DNA of 64,000 nucleotides. Source: Bradyrhizobium prioriisuperbiae (GTDB taxonomy: Bacteria > Pseudomonadota > Alphaproteobacteria > Rhizobiales > Xanthobacteraceae). The notes under the pieces are model-generated. The model saw nothing but the letters and a program-made list of their open reading frames with translations, was not told where the DNA came from and did no database searches. The position numbers and the translations under genes were made by a program. Position 1 is the first letter of the stretch, and each line of letters starts with the position of its first letter. Location: assembly GCF_032397745.1 (NCBI RefSeq), contig NZ_CP135921.1, positions 6,002,501 through 6,066,500 on the forward strand, read 5' to 3'. Positions 17,727-26,153 of the stretch are shown here, piece by piece.

Positions 17727-17782
17727 GGGTTGCCGTCCGCCGGGCCGCAACGTGTCGAGACCCCCGCTGCCAGATCAATTTC

Positions 17783-18712
17783 ATGCTTCGTGTGATCGTT
17801 CTCGGAGCTGCGGCGGGAGGCGGAATTCCGCAATGGAATTGCGGTTGTCCGGTGTGCCGCGCGGCGCGCGGCGATCATCCGGCTCTCCAAAGCACGCAGA
17901 CATCGATCGCCGTCAGCGTGGACGATATCAATTGGTTCCTGATCAATGCCGCGCCGGATTTGCGCCAGCAACTGGTCGCGACACCGCGGCTTCATCCGCA
18001 TGCGGGCCGTCTGCGTCACAGCCCCGTCGCAGGTGTGGTGCTGACCAATGGCGAGGTCGATGCGGTTGCCGGCCTGCTGTCGCTGCGCGAGGGATCGCCG
18101 TTCACGCTCTATGCCCATGACCGGGTGCTGGCGATTCTGCGCTCCAACAGCATCTTCAATGTGTTGAATGAAAAGCTGGTCGCGCGTGTGCCGATCGCCG
18201 TCGACGCCCCGGTCGAGTTGAGCCTGCCGGGCGGTGCGCCATCGGGTCTTGAAATTCTGCCGTTCGTCGTGCCCGGCAAGAGCGCGTGGTATCTGGATGG
18301 CACATCGCATCCGGCTGGCGAGGATGGCGACGGCGATACGCTGGGATTGCGCATCAGCAGCAAGCAGGATGGAAAGTCCTTTTATTTTATCGCGGCCTGC
18401 GCGAGGGTAACCGACGAACTGGCGCAACGTCTTGCCGGTGTTTCGCTGGTGTTCTTTGATGGCACGCTGTGGCGCGACGATGAAATGATCTCGCTCGGCT
18501 TGAGCGCAAAAACAGGAAGAAGCATGGGACACATCGCGATGTCGGGTCAGGACGGAGCGATTGACGCGCTGGCCGGTCTTGGGATCGGCCGCAAGGTCTT
18601 TCTGCATGTCAACAACTCGAATCCCGCGCTGATGCCGAATGCGCCGGAGCGTGAGACGGCGACACAGGCAGGCTGGGAATTCGCCCACGACGGAATGGAG
18701 ATCGTGCTGTGA
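17783..18712 (+). CDS. pqqB: PQQ biosynthesis protein PqqB
   Basis: A 309-residue metallo-beta-lactamase-fold protein, thought to be an iron-dependent hydroxylase acting on the excised Glu-Tyr intermediate in late PQQ assembly. The N-terminal AAGGGIPQWNCGCPVCRAAR is diagnostic, with the Cys cluster that binds structural zinc. Further conserved segments are VLTNGEVDAVAGLLSLREG and FFDGTLWRDDEM. ATG 17783 fits the family N-terminus. Its stop overlaps the pqqC start. Confidence 0.95.
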   Translation: MLRVIVLGAAAGGGIPQWNCGCPVCRAARGDHPALQSTQTSIAVSVDDINWFLINAAPDLRQQLVATPRLHPHAGRLRHSPVAGVVLTNGEVDAVAGLLSLREGSPFTLYAHDRVLAILRSNSIFNVLNEKLVARVPIAVDAPVELSLPGGAPSGLEILPFVVPGKSAWYLDGTSHPAGEDGDGDTLGLRISSKQDGKSFYFIAACARVTDELAQRLAGVSLVFFDGTLWRDDEMISLGLSAKTGRSMGHIAMSGQDGAIDALAGLGIGRKVFLHVNNSNPALMPNAPERETATQAGWEFAHDGMEIVL

Positions 18713-19473
18713 GCGTGGCGACGGCTTTTGCGATCAATCCCGGCGTCTCGTTGCGCTCTGCCGACGAGCTTGAGTTGCGGCTGCGCGAGATCGGCGCCAC
18801 GCGTTATCACAACCTGCATCCGTTCCACGGGCTGCTGCACGGCGGCAAGCTCAACAAGGGGCAGGTGCAGGCCTGGGCGCTCAACCGCTACTATTATCAA
18901 AGCACCATTCCCATCAAGGACGCGGTGGTGATCTCGCGCTTCCGCGACCGCGACATCCGCATGGAATGGCGCCACCGGATCGAAGACCACGACGGCAATG
19001 TCGGCAGCGAAGGCGGCATCGAACGCTGGCTCAAGCTGACGGAGGGCCTGGGGCTGGATTCGGCCTATGTCGAATCCGCCGAAGGCATCCTGCCGGCAAC
19101 GCGTTTTGCGGTGGATGCCTATGTCCATTTCGTGCGCGACCGCACGCCGCTCGAGGCGATCGCATCGTCACTGACCGAACTGTTTGCTCCGAACCTGCAT
19201 GAGGAGCGGATTTCGGGCATGCTGGCGCACTATGATTTCGTCAATCCCGAGATCATGAGCTACTTCAAGCGCCGCCTGGAGCAGGCGCCGCGCGATGCCA
19301 ATTTCGCCCTGAAGTACGTCAGGGAGCACGCCACCACGCCGGCGGAGCGCGAAGCGGTCTGCAACGCGCTGATCTTCAAGACCAACGTGTTGTGGGTGCA
19401 GCTCGATGCGCTCTATCACGCCTATGTCAGCGGCCACATTCCGCCCGGCGCGTTTGTTCCGGAGGCGAGCTGA
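18709..19473 (+). CDS. pqqC: Pyrroloquinoline-quinone synthase PqqC
   Basis: A 254-residue helical oxidase that performs the final ring closure and eight-electron oxidation to PQQ without a metal. Family segments are YHNLHPFHGLLHGGKL near residue 32, QAWALNRYYYQ, EWRHRIEDHDG and ALKYVREHATTPAER. The GTG at 18709 overlaps the pqqB stop and its TGA overlaps the pqqD ATG, so pqqBCDE form one coupled unit. Confidence 0.95.
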   Translation: MSVATAFAINPGVSLRSADELELRLREIGATRYHNLHPFHGLLHGGKLNKGQVQAWALNRYYYQSTIPIKDAVVISRFRDRDIRMEWRHRIEDHDGNVGSEGGIERWLKLTEGLGLDSAYVESAEGILPATRFAVDAYVHFVRDRTPLEAIASSLTELFAPNLHEERISGMLAHYDFVNPEIMSYFKRRLEQAPRDANFALKYVREHATTPAEREAVCNALIFKTNVLWVQLDALYHAYVSGHIPPGAFVPEAS

Positions 19474-19784
19474 TGGCCGTCCGCCAGCGTATGATCGTGA
19501 CCGAGGCGAGCCGGCCGGTGCTGCCGCGCCACGCCAAGCTGCGGTTCGACGAAACGCGGCAGCTGTGGGTGATCCTTGCGCCGGAGCGGGTGCTGGTTCC
19601 GGACGAAACCGCCGTCGAAGTCCTGCAGCTGTGCGATGGCGAACGGAACGTGTCTCAGGTGGTCGACGTTCTCGCGGCCAAGTACGCGGCGGACCGCGCG
19701 GCGATTACCACCGACGTGATCGCGATGCTGGCCGACCTCGCGGAAAAAGGCTTTCTGATCGAAGCGAAGGAGACGCCGTCGTGA
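19473..19784 (+). CDS. pqqD: PQQ biosynthesis protein PqqD
   Basis: A 103-residue peptide chaperone that binds PqqA and presents it to PqqE. It shows the RPVLPRHAKLRFDETRQLWVILAPERV region and a C-terminal winged-helix-like part. The ATG overlaps the pqqC TGA, and the gene's own TGA overlaps the GTG of pqqE. Earlier in-frame starts lie inside pqqC and are not used. Confidence 0.93.
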   Translation: MAVRQRMIVTEASRPVLPRHAKLRFDETRQLWVILAPERVLVPDETAVEVLQLCDGERNVSQVVDVLAAKYAADRAAITTDVIAMLADLAEKGFLIEAKETPS

Positions 19785-21010
19785 CGCCGGTATCGCCGGA
19801 TCCTGTGGTGGTAAGCGACGCGAGGTCGGACGTCAGGTCCGATCCGACGGACGCGCTGGCCATCATGGAGTCCGGTGCCTCGACCGCGCAGACCTTCGGC
19901 ATTCCGCTGGCGGTGCTGGCGGAGTTGACCCATCGCTGCCCGCTGCAATGCCCGTATTGTTCGAATCCGGTCGAGCTCGACCGCTCCGGCAGCGAGCTGA
20001 CCACGGCGGAGTGGAAGAAGGTTCTGAGCGAGCTGGCCGAGATCGGCGTGCTGCAGATTCATTTTTCCGGCGGTGAGCCGACCGCGCGCAAGGATCTGGT
20101 CGAACTGATCCAGCACGCCAGCGACGTCGGTCTTTATTCCAATCTGATCACTTCTGCGGTGCTGCTCACCCGTGACAGGCTGAAGGCGCTGGTCGATGCC
20201 GGCCTCTGCCATATCCAGATCAGTTTCCAGGGCAGCGAGCCGGTGGTGGCCGACCGCGTCGGCGGCTTCAAGAATGGTCACGCCAAGAAGATCGAGGTCG
20301 CCCGCTGGTCGCGCGAACTCGATCTGCCGCTGACCGTCAATGCGGTAATGCATCGCCAGAACCTGTATCAATTGTCTGATATCATCGAGATGGCAGTCGA
20401 GGCCGGTGCCGACCGGCTCGAGGTCGCCAATGTGCAATATTACGGCTGGGCGCTGAAGAACCGCGCTGCCTTGATGCCGACACTGGAGCAGATCGAAGAG
20501 ACCAGCCGCATCGTCGAGGACGCCGAAGTTCGGTTGAAGGGCATTCTCGCCATCGATTATGTGGTGCCGGACTATTACGCGCTGCGCCCGAAGAAATGCA
20601 TGGGCGGCTGGGGGCGGCAGTTTTTCAACATCTCGCCGGCCGGCAAGATCCTGCCGTGCCACGCCGCCGAATCCATCACCGGGCTCGAGTTCGAATCCGT
20701 GCGCAGCAATCGGTCGATTGCCTGGATCTGGCAGAATTCCGAGGCGTTCAATCGTTATCGCGGCACCGGCTGGATGCCGGAGCCGTGCAAGAGCTGCGAA
20801 TTCAGGGAAGTGGACTTCGGCGGCTGCCGCTGCCAGGCGTTCGCATTGACCGGCAGCGCCGGCAATACCGATCCTGCCTGCACGCTGTCACCGATGCATG
20901 AGCAGATCTTCAAGCTGGCGGAAACCGAATCGGCGGCGGACGCCAACCGATTCATCTATCGCAATTTCGCCGGCGGCACCGCCGAACCCGTGGCCGGGAG
21001 CGGCGATTGA
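19781..21010 (+). CDS. pqqE: PqqA peptide cyclase PqqE (radical SAM)
   Basis: A 409-residue radical SAM/SPASM enzyme that joins Glu16 and Tyr20 of PqqA. The SAM cluster motif is C53-x3-C57-x2-C60 (HRCPLQCPYC). FSGGEPTARKD follows, and the C-terminal SPASM cysteines are visible in KKCMGGWG, LPCHAAE, EPCKSCEF, GGCRCQAF and DPACTL. The GTG start overlapping pqqD gives a 50-residue lead before the core, about 20-30 residues longer than common PqqE. No pqqF or pqqG protease gene follows, so those must lie elsewhere. Confidence 0.95.
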   Translation: MTPVSPDPVVVSDARSDVRSDPTDALAIMESGASTAQTFGIPLAVLAELTHRCPLQCPYCSNPVELDRSGSELTTAEWKKVLSELAEIGVLQIHFSGGEPTARKDLVELIQHASDVGLYSNLITSAVLLTRDRLKALVDAGLCHIQISFQGSEPVVADRVGGFKNGHAKKIEVARWSRELDLPLTVNAVMHRQNLYQLSDIIEMAVEAGADRLEVANVQYYGWALKNRAALMPTLEQIEETSRIVEDAEVRLKGILAIDYVVPDYYALRPKKCMGGWGRQFFNISPAGKILPCHAAESITGLEFESVRSNRSIAWIWQNSEAFNRYRGTGWMPEPCKSCEFREVDFGGCRCQAFALTGSAGNTDPACTLSPMHEQIFKLAETESAADANRFIYRNFAGGTAEPVAGSGD

Positions 21011-21042
21011 TCGGCAGGGCTCCCGCCAAGCTAGATTGATGA

Positions 21043-21199
21043 GTTGAGATTAGGCCATATTCCGTCATCCTGAGGTGGCCATGCGCAGCATGGCGCTCGA
21101 AGGGCGACGGCCCGAGCAGTGATTCTGTGGCCGTTCATCCTTCGAGGCGCGCAAGAGCGCGCACCTCAGGATGACGGATTACATTGATCGAACCTCAAC
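21043..21199. repeat. Long inverted-repeat element (CCGTCATCCTGAGGTG type)
   Basis: CCGTCATCCTGAGGTG (21062-21077) pairs with CACCTCAGGATGACGG (21162-21177), and the outer ends GTTGAG (21043-21048) and CTCAAC (21193-21198) also pair. I recall this type of sequence as a multicopy intergenic repeat in Bradyrhizobium-related genomes. It fills most of the space between pqqE and the convergent NmrA-like gene and could act as a bidirectional terminator. Confidence 0.65.
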
Positions 21200-21200
21200 T

Positions 21201-22052
21201 CTAGATCAACTGACGCAGCACCGTTTCGAAGTCGGTCTCGCCTTTGCGCGTCTCGCTCGGGGTCTCGAATTCGATCCAGCCTGCGTTGAAGCCGTCGAGC
21301 ATGCGCATCCGCGGTGTCGGGTGTGTCATGCCCTGTGCTCTGAACAGTCCCTCCCAGCTGTCGCGCGCCACCGTCTCGATCCGGATCGGCTTTTCCAGCA
21401 CCTTTGTAAAACTTGCCGCGATCTCGTTGGGGGTGATGCGACGTGGCCCTTCGAGTTCAACCACCTTGCGTCCGGTCCAGTCCTCCTGAAGCATCTCGGC
21501 GGCCACCCCGCCCACGTCAGTGGTCGCAACCATCGGCACCGGCTTATCGAGCGGCTGCAGGAAACTCTGCAGCACGCCGTTGTCGCGCGCCGGCGCGACA
21601 TCCCACTTCGAATTTTCCATGAACCACCCCGCACGCAGGAAGGCGACTGGCATCGGCACGGTGCCGAGTGTCCGCTCCATCAGGCCGAGCCTGTTGAGCA
21701 GATTGGGTTGCGTGGCCTGGGCGCCAATGGTGGACAGGCACACCACTTTGCGGGGCTGCGCCGCGGTGAGGGCGGCGTGGACAGCGGCGTCGATCTTGAC
21801 GGAGTCGGGGAAGCCCGGTTCGGGATCGAAGTTGGACGGCATCAGGATGAAGACGGCCTCCATGCCATTGAATGCCGCCGTCATGGCTGCGACATCGGTG
21901 AGTTCGGCGATGGCGATGTCGCAGCCGCGCGCGGCCCATGGCGCGCCTTTGGCGTTGTCGCGCACCACGGCGCGGACCATCAATTTGGCTGCCAGCAGGG
22001 CGCGCGCGACCGCGCCCCCGACCTGGCCGGTGGTTCCAGTAACGGCAAACAT
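21201..22052 (-). CDS. NmrA-like NAD(P)-binding family protein
   Basis: A 283-residue atypical short-chain dehydrogenase of the NmrA/HSCARG group. The N-terminal Rossmann motif is TGTTGQVGGAVARALL, with an NADP-type basic region (VVRDNAKG) after the second strand. The usual catalytic YxxxK is not obvious, so it may be a redox sensor or a quinone/isoflavone-type reductase. It converges with pqqE and is followed by an aldo/keto reductase on the same strand after about 70 bp. No specific substrate can be inferred. Confidence 0.8.
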   Translation of the reverse strand: MFAVTGTTGQVGGAVARALLAAKLMVRAVVRDNAKGAPWAARGCDIAIAELTDVAAMTAAFNGMEAVFILMPSNFDPEPGFPDSVKIDAAVHAALTAAQPRKVVCLSTIGAQATQPNLLNRLGLMERTLGTVPMPVAFLRAGWFMENSKWDVAPARDNGVLQSFLQPLDKPVPMVATTDVGGVAAEMLQEDWTGRKVVELEGPRRITPNEIAASFTKVLEKPIRIETVARDSWEGLFRAQGMTHPTPRMRMLDGFNAGWIEFETPSETRKGETDFETVLRQLI

Positions 22053-22119
22053 GTGAAGACGTCCTCGTGGGGTTGGAAGATGACGCGGCTGATGTCGCCG
22101 CGTCGGGGTTAGATCGCGA

Positions 22120-22950
22120 TCATGCGGTGGCCTTGTCCCAGGCCGGCGCGAAGCCCGGATTAACGAAGCGCTGGTTTTTCGGCAACGCGGCGATCACGCG
22201 CCGGTCGTCGTCGTCCAGCCTGAGTTTTAGGGCATCGAGATTGCTTTGCTGGCTTGCCGGACGTCCCGCCTTGGGAATGGCGGCAACGCCATCCTGATCG
22301 AGCAGCCATTTCAGCGCGACCTGTGCCGGACTTGCGTCGTGTTTTTTGGCGATCGCAGTCAGTTGCGGATGCTCGGCGAGCCGGCCCTGCGCCAGCGGCG
22401 CATAGGCGACGATCGGGATCGCTTTGCCGGCCAGATAAGTGTGGATCGGCGTCTGCTCCAGCAGCACATGATATTCGATCTGGTTGCAGGCGATCGGCGC
22501 CCCGATGGTCTCGATGCTTTCACGCAGCAACGGCAGGGTGAAATTGCAGACGCCGATGGCGCGCGTGCAGCCCTCTTCCTTGAGCTTCACCAGGCTGTCG
22601 AACACCGCGCCGAGATTCATCGTGGGCGAGGGCCAGTGCACCAGATAGAGGTCGACGCGATCGAGCCGCAACTTGTCGAGGCTTACATCGCAGGCGCGGC
22701 GGATCGCGTCCGGCGCCAGCTGATCGTGCCAGACCTTTGTCGTGACATGCAGGTCGGCCCGGGCGATCCCGGATGCCGCGATGGCGGCGCCGACAGCCTC
22801 TTCGTTGCCGTACATCGTGGCGGTGTCGATGTGGCGATATCCCAGCGACAGTGCGCTTTCGACCGCTGTGCGACAGGCGTCGCCCTGCAGGCGGAAGGTC
22901 CCGAGGCCGAGGCGTGGCAGACTGATGCCCTGCGTGGTCAGATTGTCCAT
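22120..22950 (-). CDS. Aldo/keto reductase
   Basis: A 276-residue TIM-barrel NADPH oxidoreductase. The family signatures are clear: GYRHIDTATMYGNEEAVG (catalytic Asp and Tyr), the catalytic Lys in VTTKVWHD, and the NADPH-binding AAIPKAGRPASQQSNLDAL region. It probably reduces aldehydes such as methylglyoxal or diketogluconate-like compounds (DkgA/B type). ATG 22950 has an AAGGA site upstream. Longer in-frame extensions overlap the SDR gene and encode no domain. It lies 37 bp downstream of the SDR gene on the same strand. Confidence 0.88.
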   Translation of the reverse strand: MDNLTTQGISLPRLGLGTFRLQGDACRTAVESALSLGYRHIDTATMYGNEEAVGAAIAASGIARADLHVTTKVWHDQLAPDAIRRACDVSLDKLRLDRVDLYLVHWPSPTMNLGAVFDSLVKLKEEGCTRAIGVCNFTLPLLRESIETIGAPIACNQIEYHVLLEQTPIHTYLAGKAIPIVAYAPLAQGRLAEHPQLTAIAKKHDASPAQVALKWLLDQDGVAAIPKAGRPASQQSNLDALKLRLDDDDRRVIAALPKNQRFVNPGFAPAWDKATA

Positions 22951-22987
22951 GATGGTGTCCTTGTTTTTGGGCAAGCGGCTGTGACGT

Positions 22988-23689
22988 TCACCAGCGAACC
23001 GTGCGCCCAAGGTAATCGAGATAACGAAGGCCGGCCTTGCCGGAGTAGCTGGAAATGGTGTCCACCACGCGCGGAATGCTGTCTTCAATACCCAGCGCGG
23101 CGTTGGCACCGCCCATGTCGGTGCGCACCCAGCCCGGGGACATGATGACCAGCGCACGTGGATCGTCGGCGTGCCGGGCCGCAAAGGATCGCATCAGCGT
23201 GTTCAGGCCTGCCTTGCTGGCGCGGTAGACTTCCCAGCCGCCGTTTTCGTTGTCGGCGACGCTGCCGAGGCCCGACGACATCACACCGATGGTGCCGGAG
23301 GCCGGAACGAGGCTTTCGAACGCCTCGATCATCCGCATTGGACCGAGCGTATTGGTCACCATGACACGGACGAATTCGTTGGTACTGGTTTTGCTGATGG
23401 TTTCACCGGGGCCGTTGGCGACGCCGGCATTGACGAACAAAAGGTCGAAGCTTCGCGGCCCGAGACGTTGACGAAGTGCCGTTACCTGATCGGGGTCGAC
23501 GATATCGACGGTTTCGATCTCCAGCCTGCCTTCGCTGCGCGCGGCAAGGGCGTGCAAGGGCGTCTGGTCGTGCCCGCGGACGGTGGCGACGACGCGCCAG
23601 CCGCGCTTGAGATATTCCTCGGCCAGCGCCAGGCCGAGACCGCGAGAGGCGCCGATGATAAGCGCGGTGGAAGGAGCGGAAGGAGACAT
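22988..23689 (-). CDS. Short-chain dehydrogenase/reductase (SDR)
   Basis: A 233-residue classical SDR with the coenzyme motif IIGASRGLGLALAEEYLKRGW, NAGVANG and the active-site YRASKAG (Tyr-x3-Lys), preceded by the catalytic serine in VMSSGLGSV. ATG 23689 places the Rossmann motif at residue 11 as usual. No strong ribosome-binding site is seen before it. The gene is divergent from the broken LysR gene, which would classically have regulated it. Confidence 0.85.
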   Translation of the reverse strand: MSPSAPSTALIIGASRGLGLALAEEYLKRGWRVVATVRGHDQTPLHALAARSEGRLEIETVDIVDPDQVTALRQRLGPRSFDLLFVNAGVANGPGETISKTSTNEFVRVMVTNTLGPMRMIEAFESLVPASGTIGVMSSGLGSVADNENGGWEVYRASKAGLNTLMRSFAARHADDPRALVIMSPGWVRTDMGGANAALGIEDSIPRVVDTISSYSGKAGLRYLDYLGRTVRW

Positions 23690-23833
23690 GTGGGGATCCG
23701 GCAAAAGGGGGCTCGAAGCGAACGGTCGGGACGGAGAAGATTGCCCGGCCCGATCACGCAACGCAAACATGCCATCGATCGAGCTTTGACTTAAGTGCGC
23801 TTCTATCACATCATTGCTGGCTAAAAGTCAGGA

Positions 23834-24740
23834 ATGAGGACATCGCGTTCGATGGGCGATTGCTGGCTGGCGTGAGCGTGCCGGCCGCGGTGGTGGAGGG
23901 CGGCAGCTTTGTGCAGGCCGCGGAGATGCTGGGGCTGTCTGCGTCCGGCGTCAGCCGCGCGGTGGCACGGCTGGAAGCCCGAATGGGCGTGCGGCTGCTC
24001 GACCGCACCACGCGCCCGATGCAACTGACCGATGAAGGCCGCCGGTTCTACCAACAGGTCGGGCCGATGCTGTCGGGCATCGCGGATGCCGCGGTGGTGG
24101 CGTCGGGATCGGCAAGCGCGGTGCGTGGGCGATTGCGCGTGGACATCGATCCGTTTTTCGCGCAGCTGCTGCTGGCCGGGCGCATGGGTGACTTCCTCGA
24201 ACGCCATCCGGAGCTGTCGCTTGAACTGGTGACTCGCGATCACGCCGGCGATCTGATCGCCGATGGCATCGATGTCGCCATGCGGTTCGGCGAACCCGTG
24301 CAGTCGTCTGCGATCGCGCGCAAGCTGCTCGAAACCCGGGTTTTGACCGTGGCGTCGCCCGGCTATCTCAAGCGGCATGGCCGGCCGAAGCATCCGACGG
24401 ATCTGACCAGGCACACCTGTGTACATTTTCGCGATCCGGCGACCGGGCGTCCCTTCGATTGGGAGTTTCACAAGGGCAAGAAGGTGCTGACCGTCAACAC
24501 CGCGGGACGGCTTGTGGTCAGCGATGTCGGGACCATGCAGAGCGCCTGCGTCGCGGGGGCGGGTGTCGCGCAGGTGCTGCGTTGTGCGTTCAGGATCTGC
24601 TCGACAAGGGCTTGCTGGTCGAGCTGTTTCCGGATTGGCCGGATGAAACCTTCCCGCTCTATGCGCTGCATCCCTCGCGACATCAGCCGGCCGCGAAAGT
24701 GAGAGCTTTTATCGATTTCGCGCTGCAGGCGGTCAGCTGA
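23834..24740 (+). pseudogene. LysR family transcriptional regulator, frameshifted
   Basis: The HTH (VVEGGSFVQAAEMLGLSAS followed by GVSRAVARLEARMGVRLLDR) and effector domain are read in one frame from about 23845 to 24575. The C-terminal part (DLLDKGLLVELFPDWPDE to ALQAVS) then continues in another frame to 24740. The shift lies near 24576-24590 and fits loss of one base. At the 5' end the HTH frame has no ATG. ATG 23834 (MRTSR) would join it only with a second one-base shift near 23845, although a TTG at 23860 could serve. Either it is a decayed regulator of the divergent SDR/reductase genes or the read contains errors. Confidence 0.75.
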
Positions 24741-24823
24741 TTGAATGTCGGCTTAAATTTTAGGCGCTGCGCGACGAATGTCGCTGCTTGGCCCGCTATG
24801 TCCGATTCACTATAAAGGCACCC

Positions 24824-25390
24824 ATGCCGCAGCCACTCCTTGTCACGTTCATTGCCGGGACTTCGGGAGCCTGGCGGGTCGAACGTATCGATGCCGTTGT
24901 CGGGGACAGCCTGACCATGGCCGAAGCCCTCGATGTGGTGGAAAGCCCGAACTTTCCGGAACGAGCGAACAACGCAGCCTGGCAGCTCAGCGGCGTGACC
25001 AGCAACACGCGCTACACCAGCCGGACCGAGGTCGATGCGCTGGTCGCGGTTCAGCAAGGTCTGGGCCGGCCGCAGGCGACCCGCGCGGCGCTTATTCCCA
25101 TTCGCAAGTCCGACGCCTGGTGGGCGCTGGCGCAGGATGAGCGCCGTGCGATTCTGGAAGAGCAGTCCCGCCACATCGCGATCGGGCTGGACTATCTGCC
25201 AGGTATTGCGCGGCGGTTGCATCACAGCCGCGAGCTTGGCGGACCCTTCGATTTTCTCACCTGGTTCGAATATGCGCCTGAGCACAGCGACGCGTTCGAG
25301 GATCTGGTGCTGCGGTTGAGGCAGACGCCGGAATGGTGCTACGTCACACGTGAGGTCGATATACGGCTGACGCGCCATCCGCGTTCTTGA
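24824..25390 (+). CDS. Chlorite dismutase-family haem protein (short, dimeric-type length)
   Basis: A 188-residue protein matching the short clade of the chlorite dismutase family. Conserved C-terminal segments are GLDYLPGIARRLHHSRELG, PFDFLTWFEYAPEH and EWCYVTREVDIRL. The HH pair likely contains the proximal haem ligand. True chlorite dismutases carry a distal arginine about 13 residues after that histidine. Here that place reads LTW with no arginine, so chlorite degradation is doubtful. ATG 24824 follows AAAGG. The TTG at 24788 would add 12 residues. It stands alone between the LysR pseudogene and a convergent small gene. Confidence 0.65.
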   Translation: MPQPLLVTFIAGTSGAWRVERIDAVVGDSLTMAEALDVVESPNFPERANNAAWQLSGVTSNTRYTSRTEVDALVAVQQGLGRPQATRAALIPIRKSDAWWALAQDERRAILEEQSRHIAIGLDYLPGIARRLHHSRELGGPFDFLTWFEYAPEHSDAFEDLVLRLRQTPEWCYVTREVDIRLTRHPRS

Positions 25391-25421
25391 AACGACGCGT
25401 TTGCTGCTGCTGCGACGCGGC

Positions 25422-25781
25422 TCAGTCGTGAGGGAGGACGGCGTAGGGGGTGGTGTAGGGTTCGACACGAAGCGAGCTATTGGCGATGAGGCCGATCTTG
25501 GCGGTGGGCGCCTGCTGCAACTCGCCGTTCTTGCCGCGATGGACATTGTATTGCCAGACCGTGATGTCGCCCTTTTGCACGATCGCGTGCGCCACCGCGC
25601 CGGCATCGGTGCCGCCCAGTGCCTTGAGTTCGGTGTCGGACAATCCGATGACGATCTCGTCCTTGACGGTAATGACCTTGAACAGGCTGGTCTTGATCTC
25701 CTGAGCCACGGCACTGTGGGCGATGGCGACCATCAACGCGACCAAAGCGGCGCGCCTGACAAGAGCGTGTCGGGAAAACAT
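25422..25781 (-). CDS. Small exported protein of unknown function
   Basis: A 119-residue protein with a clear signal peptide (about residues 1-26, ending AVAQ). The mature part of about 93 residues has no cysteine and no motif I recognise. It contains VIGLSDTELKALGGTDAG and VWQYNVHRGKNGELQQAP. ATG 25781 follows AAAGGA with good spacing. Open frame extends upstream without adding recognisable sequence. It is probably periplasmic. It converges with the chlorite-dismutase-like gene and is not obviously in an operon. Confidence 0.7.
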   Translation of the reverse strand: MFSRHALVRRAALVALMVAIAHSAVAQEIKTSLFKVITVKDEIVIGLSDTELKALGGTDAGAVAHAIVQKGDITVWQYNVHRGKNGELQQAPTAKIGLIANSSLRVEPYTTPYAVLPHD

Positions 25782-26153
25782 TCGTTTGTCCTTTGAAATG
25801 CTGGAGCGAGAAAATCTGAATCCGTATGTTGGGTTTGTCGCGCCGGCGGCCTCATGGTTCACAATGCCGTGCCATGATCGTGCCTGGTCTTTTCGGCGGC
25901 GCAACCAGATCGCGGCCCGCAGAGCATGACGTTGCCGTCCGGCTCTCGACAACAGGCCGGTTTCGGGTCATGCTAACTTATCAGGTTGTCGTATAGGTCG
26001 GCGACGCTCCCGCGTTCCGCCCGCCGAAATAAGCCGAGGACAAAAAGCAAAAATAGCCGGGATTCAAGGCGGCTTCGGGACGACAGCGACAAATCGAAAT
26101 GCTGCGTCCGGAAAGACCGGGACACCCAACAAGAAACGCCTGGGAGGGCAAGC
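25782..26153. other. Gene-free stretch between divergent genes
   Basis: About 370 bp with no supported gene. It must carry the promoters of the small exported protein (minus) and of the ABC importer (plus). A GGGAGGG ribosome-binding site precedes 26154. I see no convincing -35/-10 pair or long palindrome. Confidence 0.35.
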
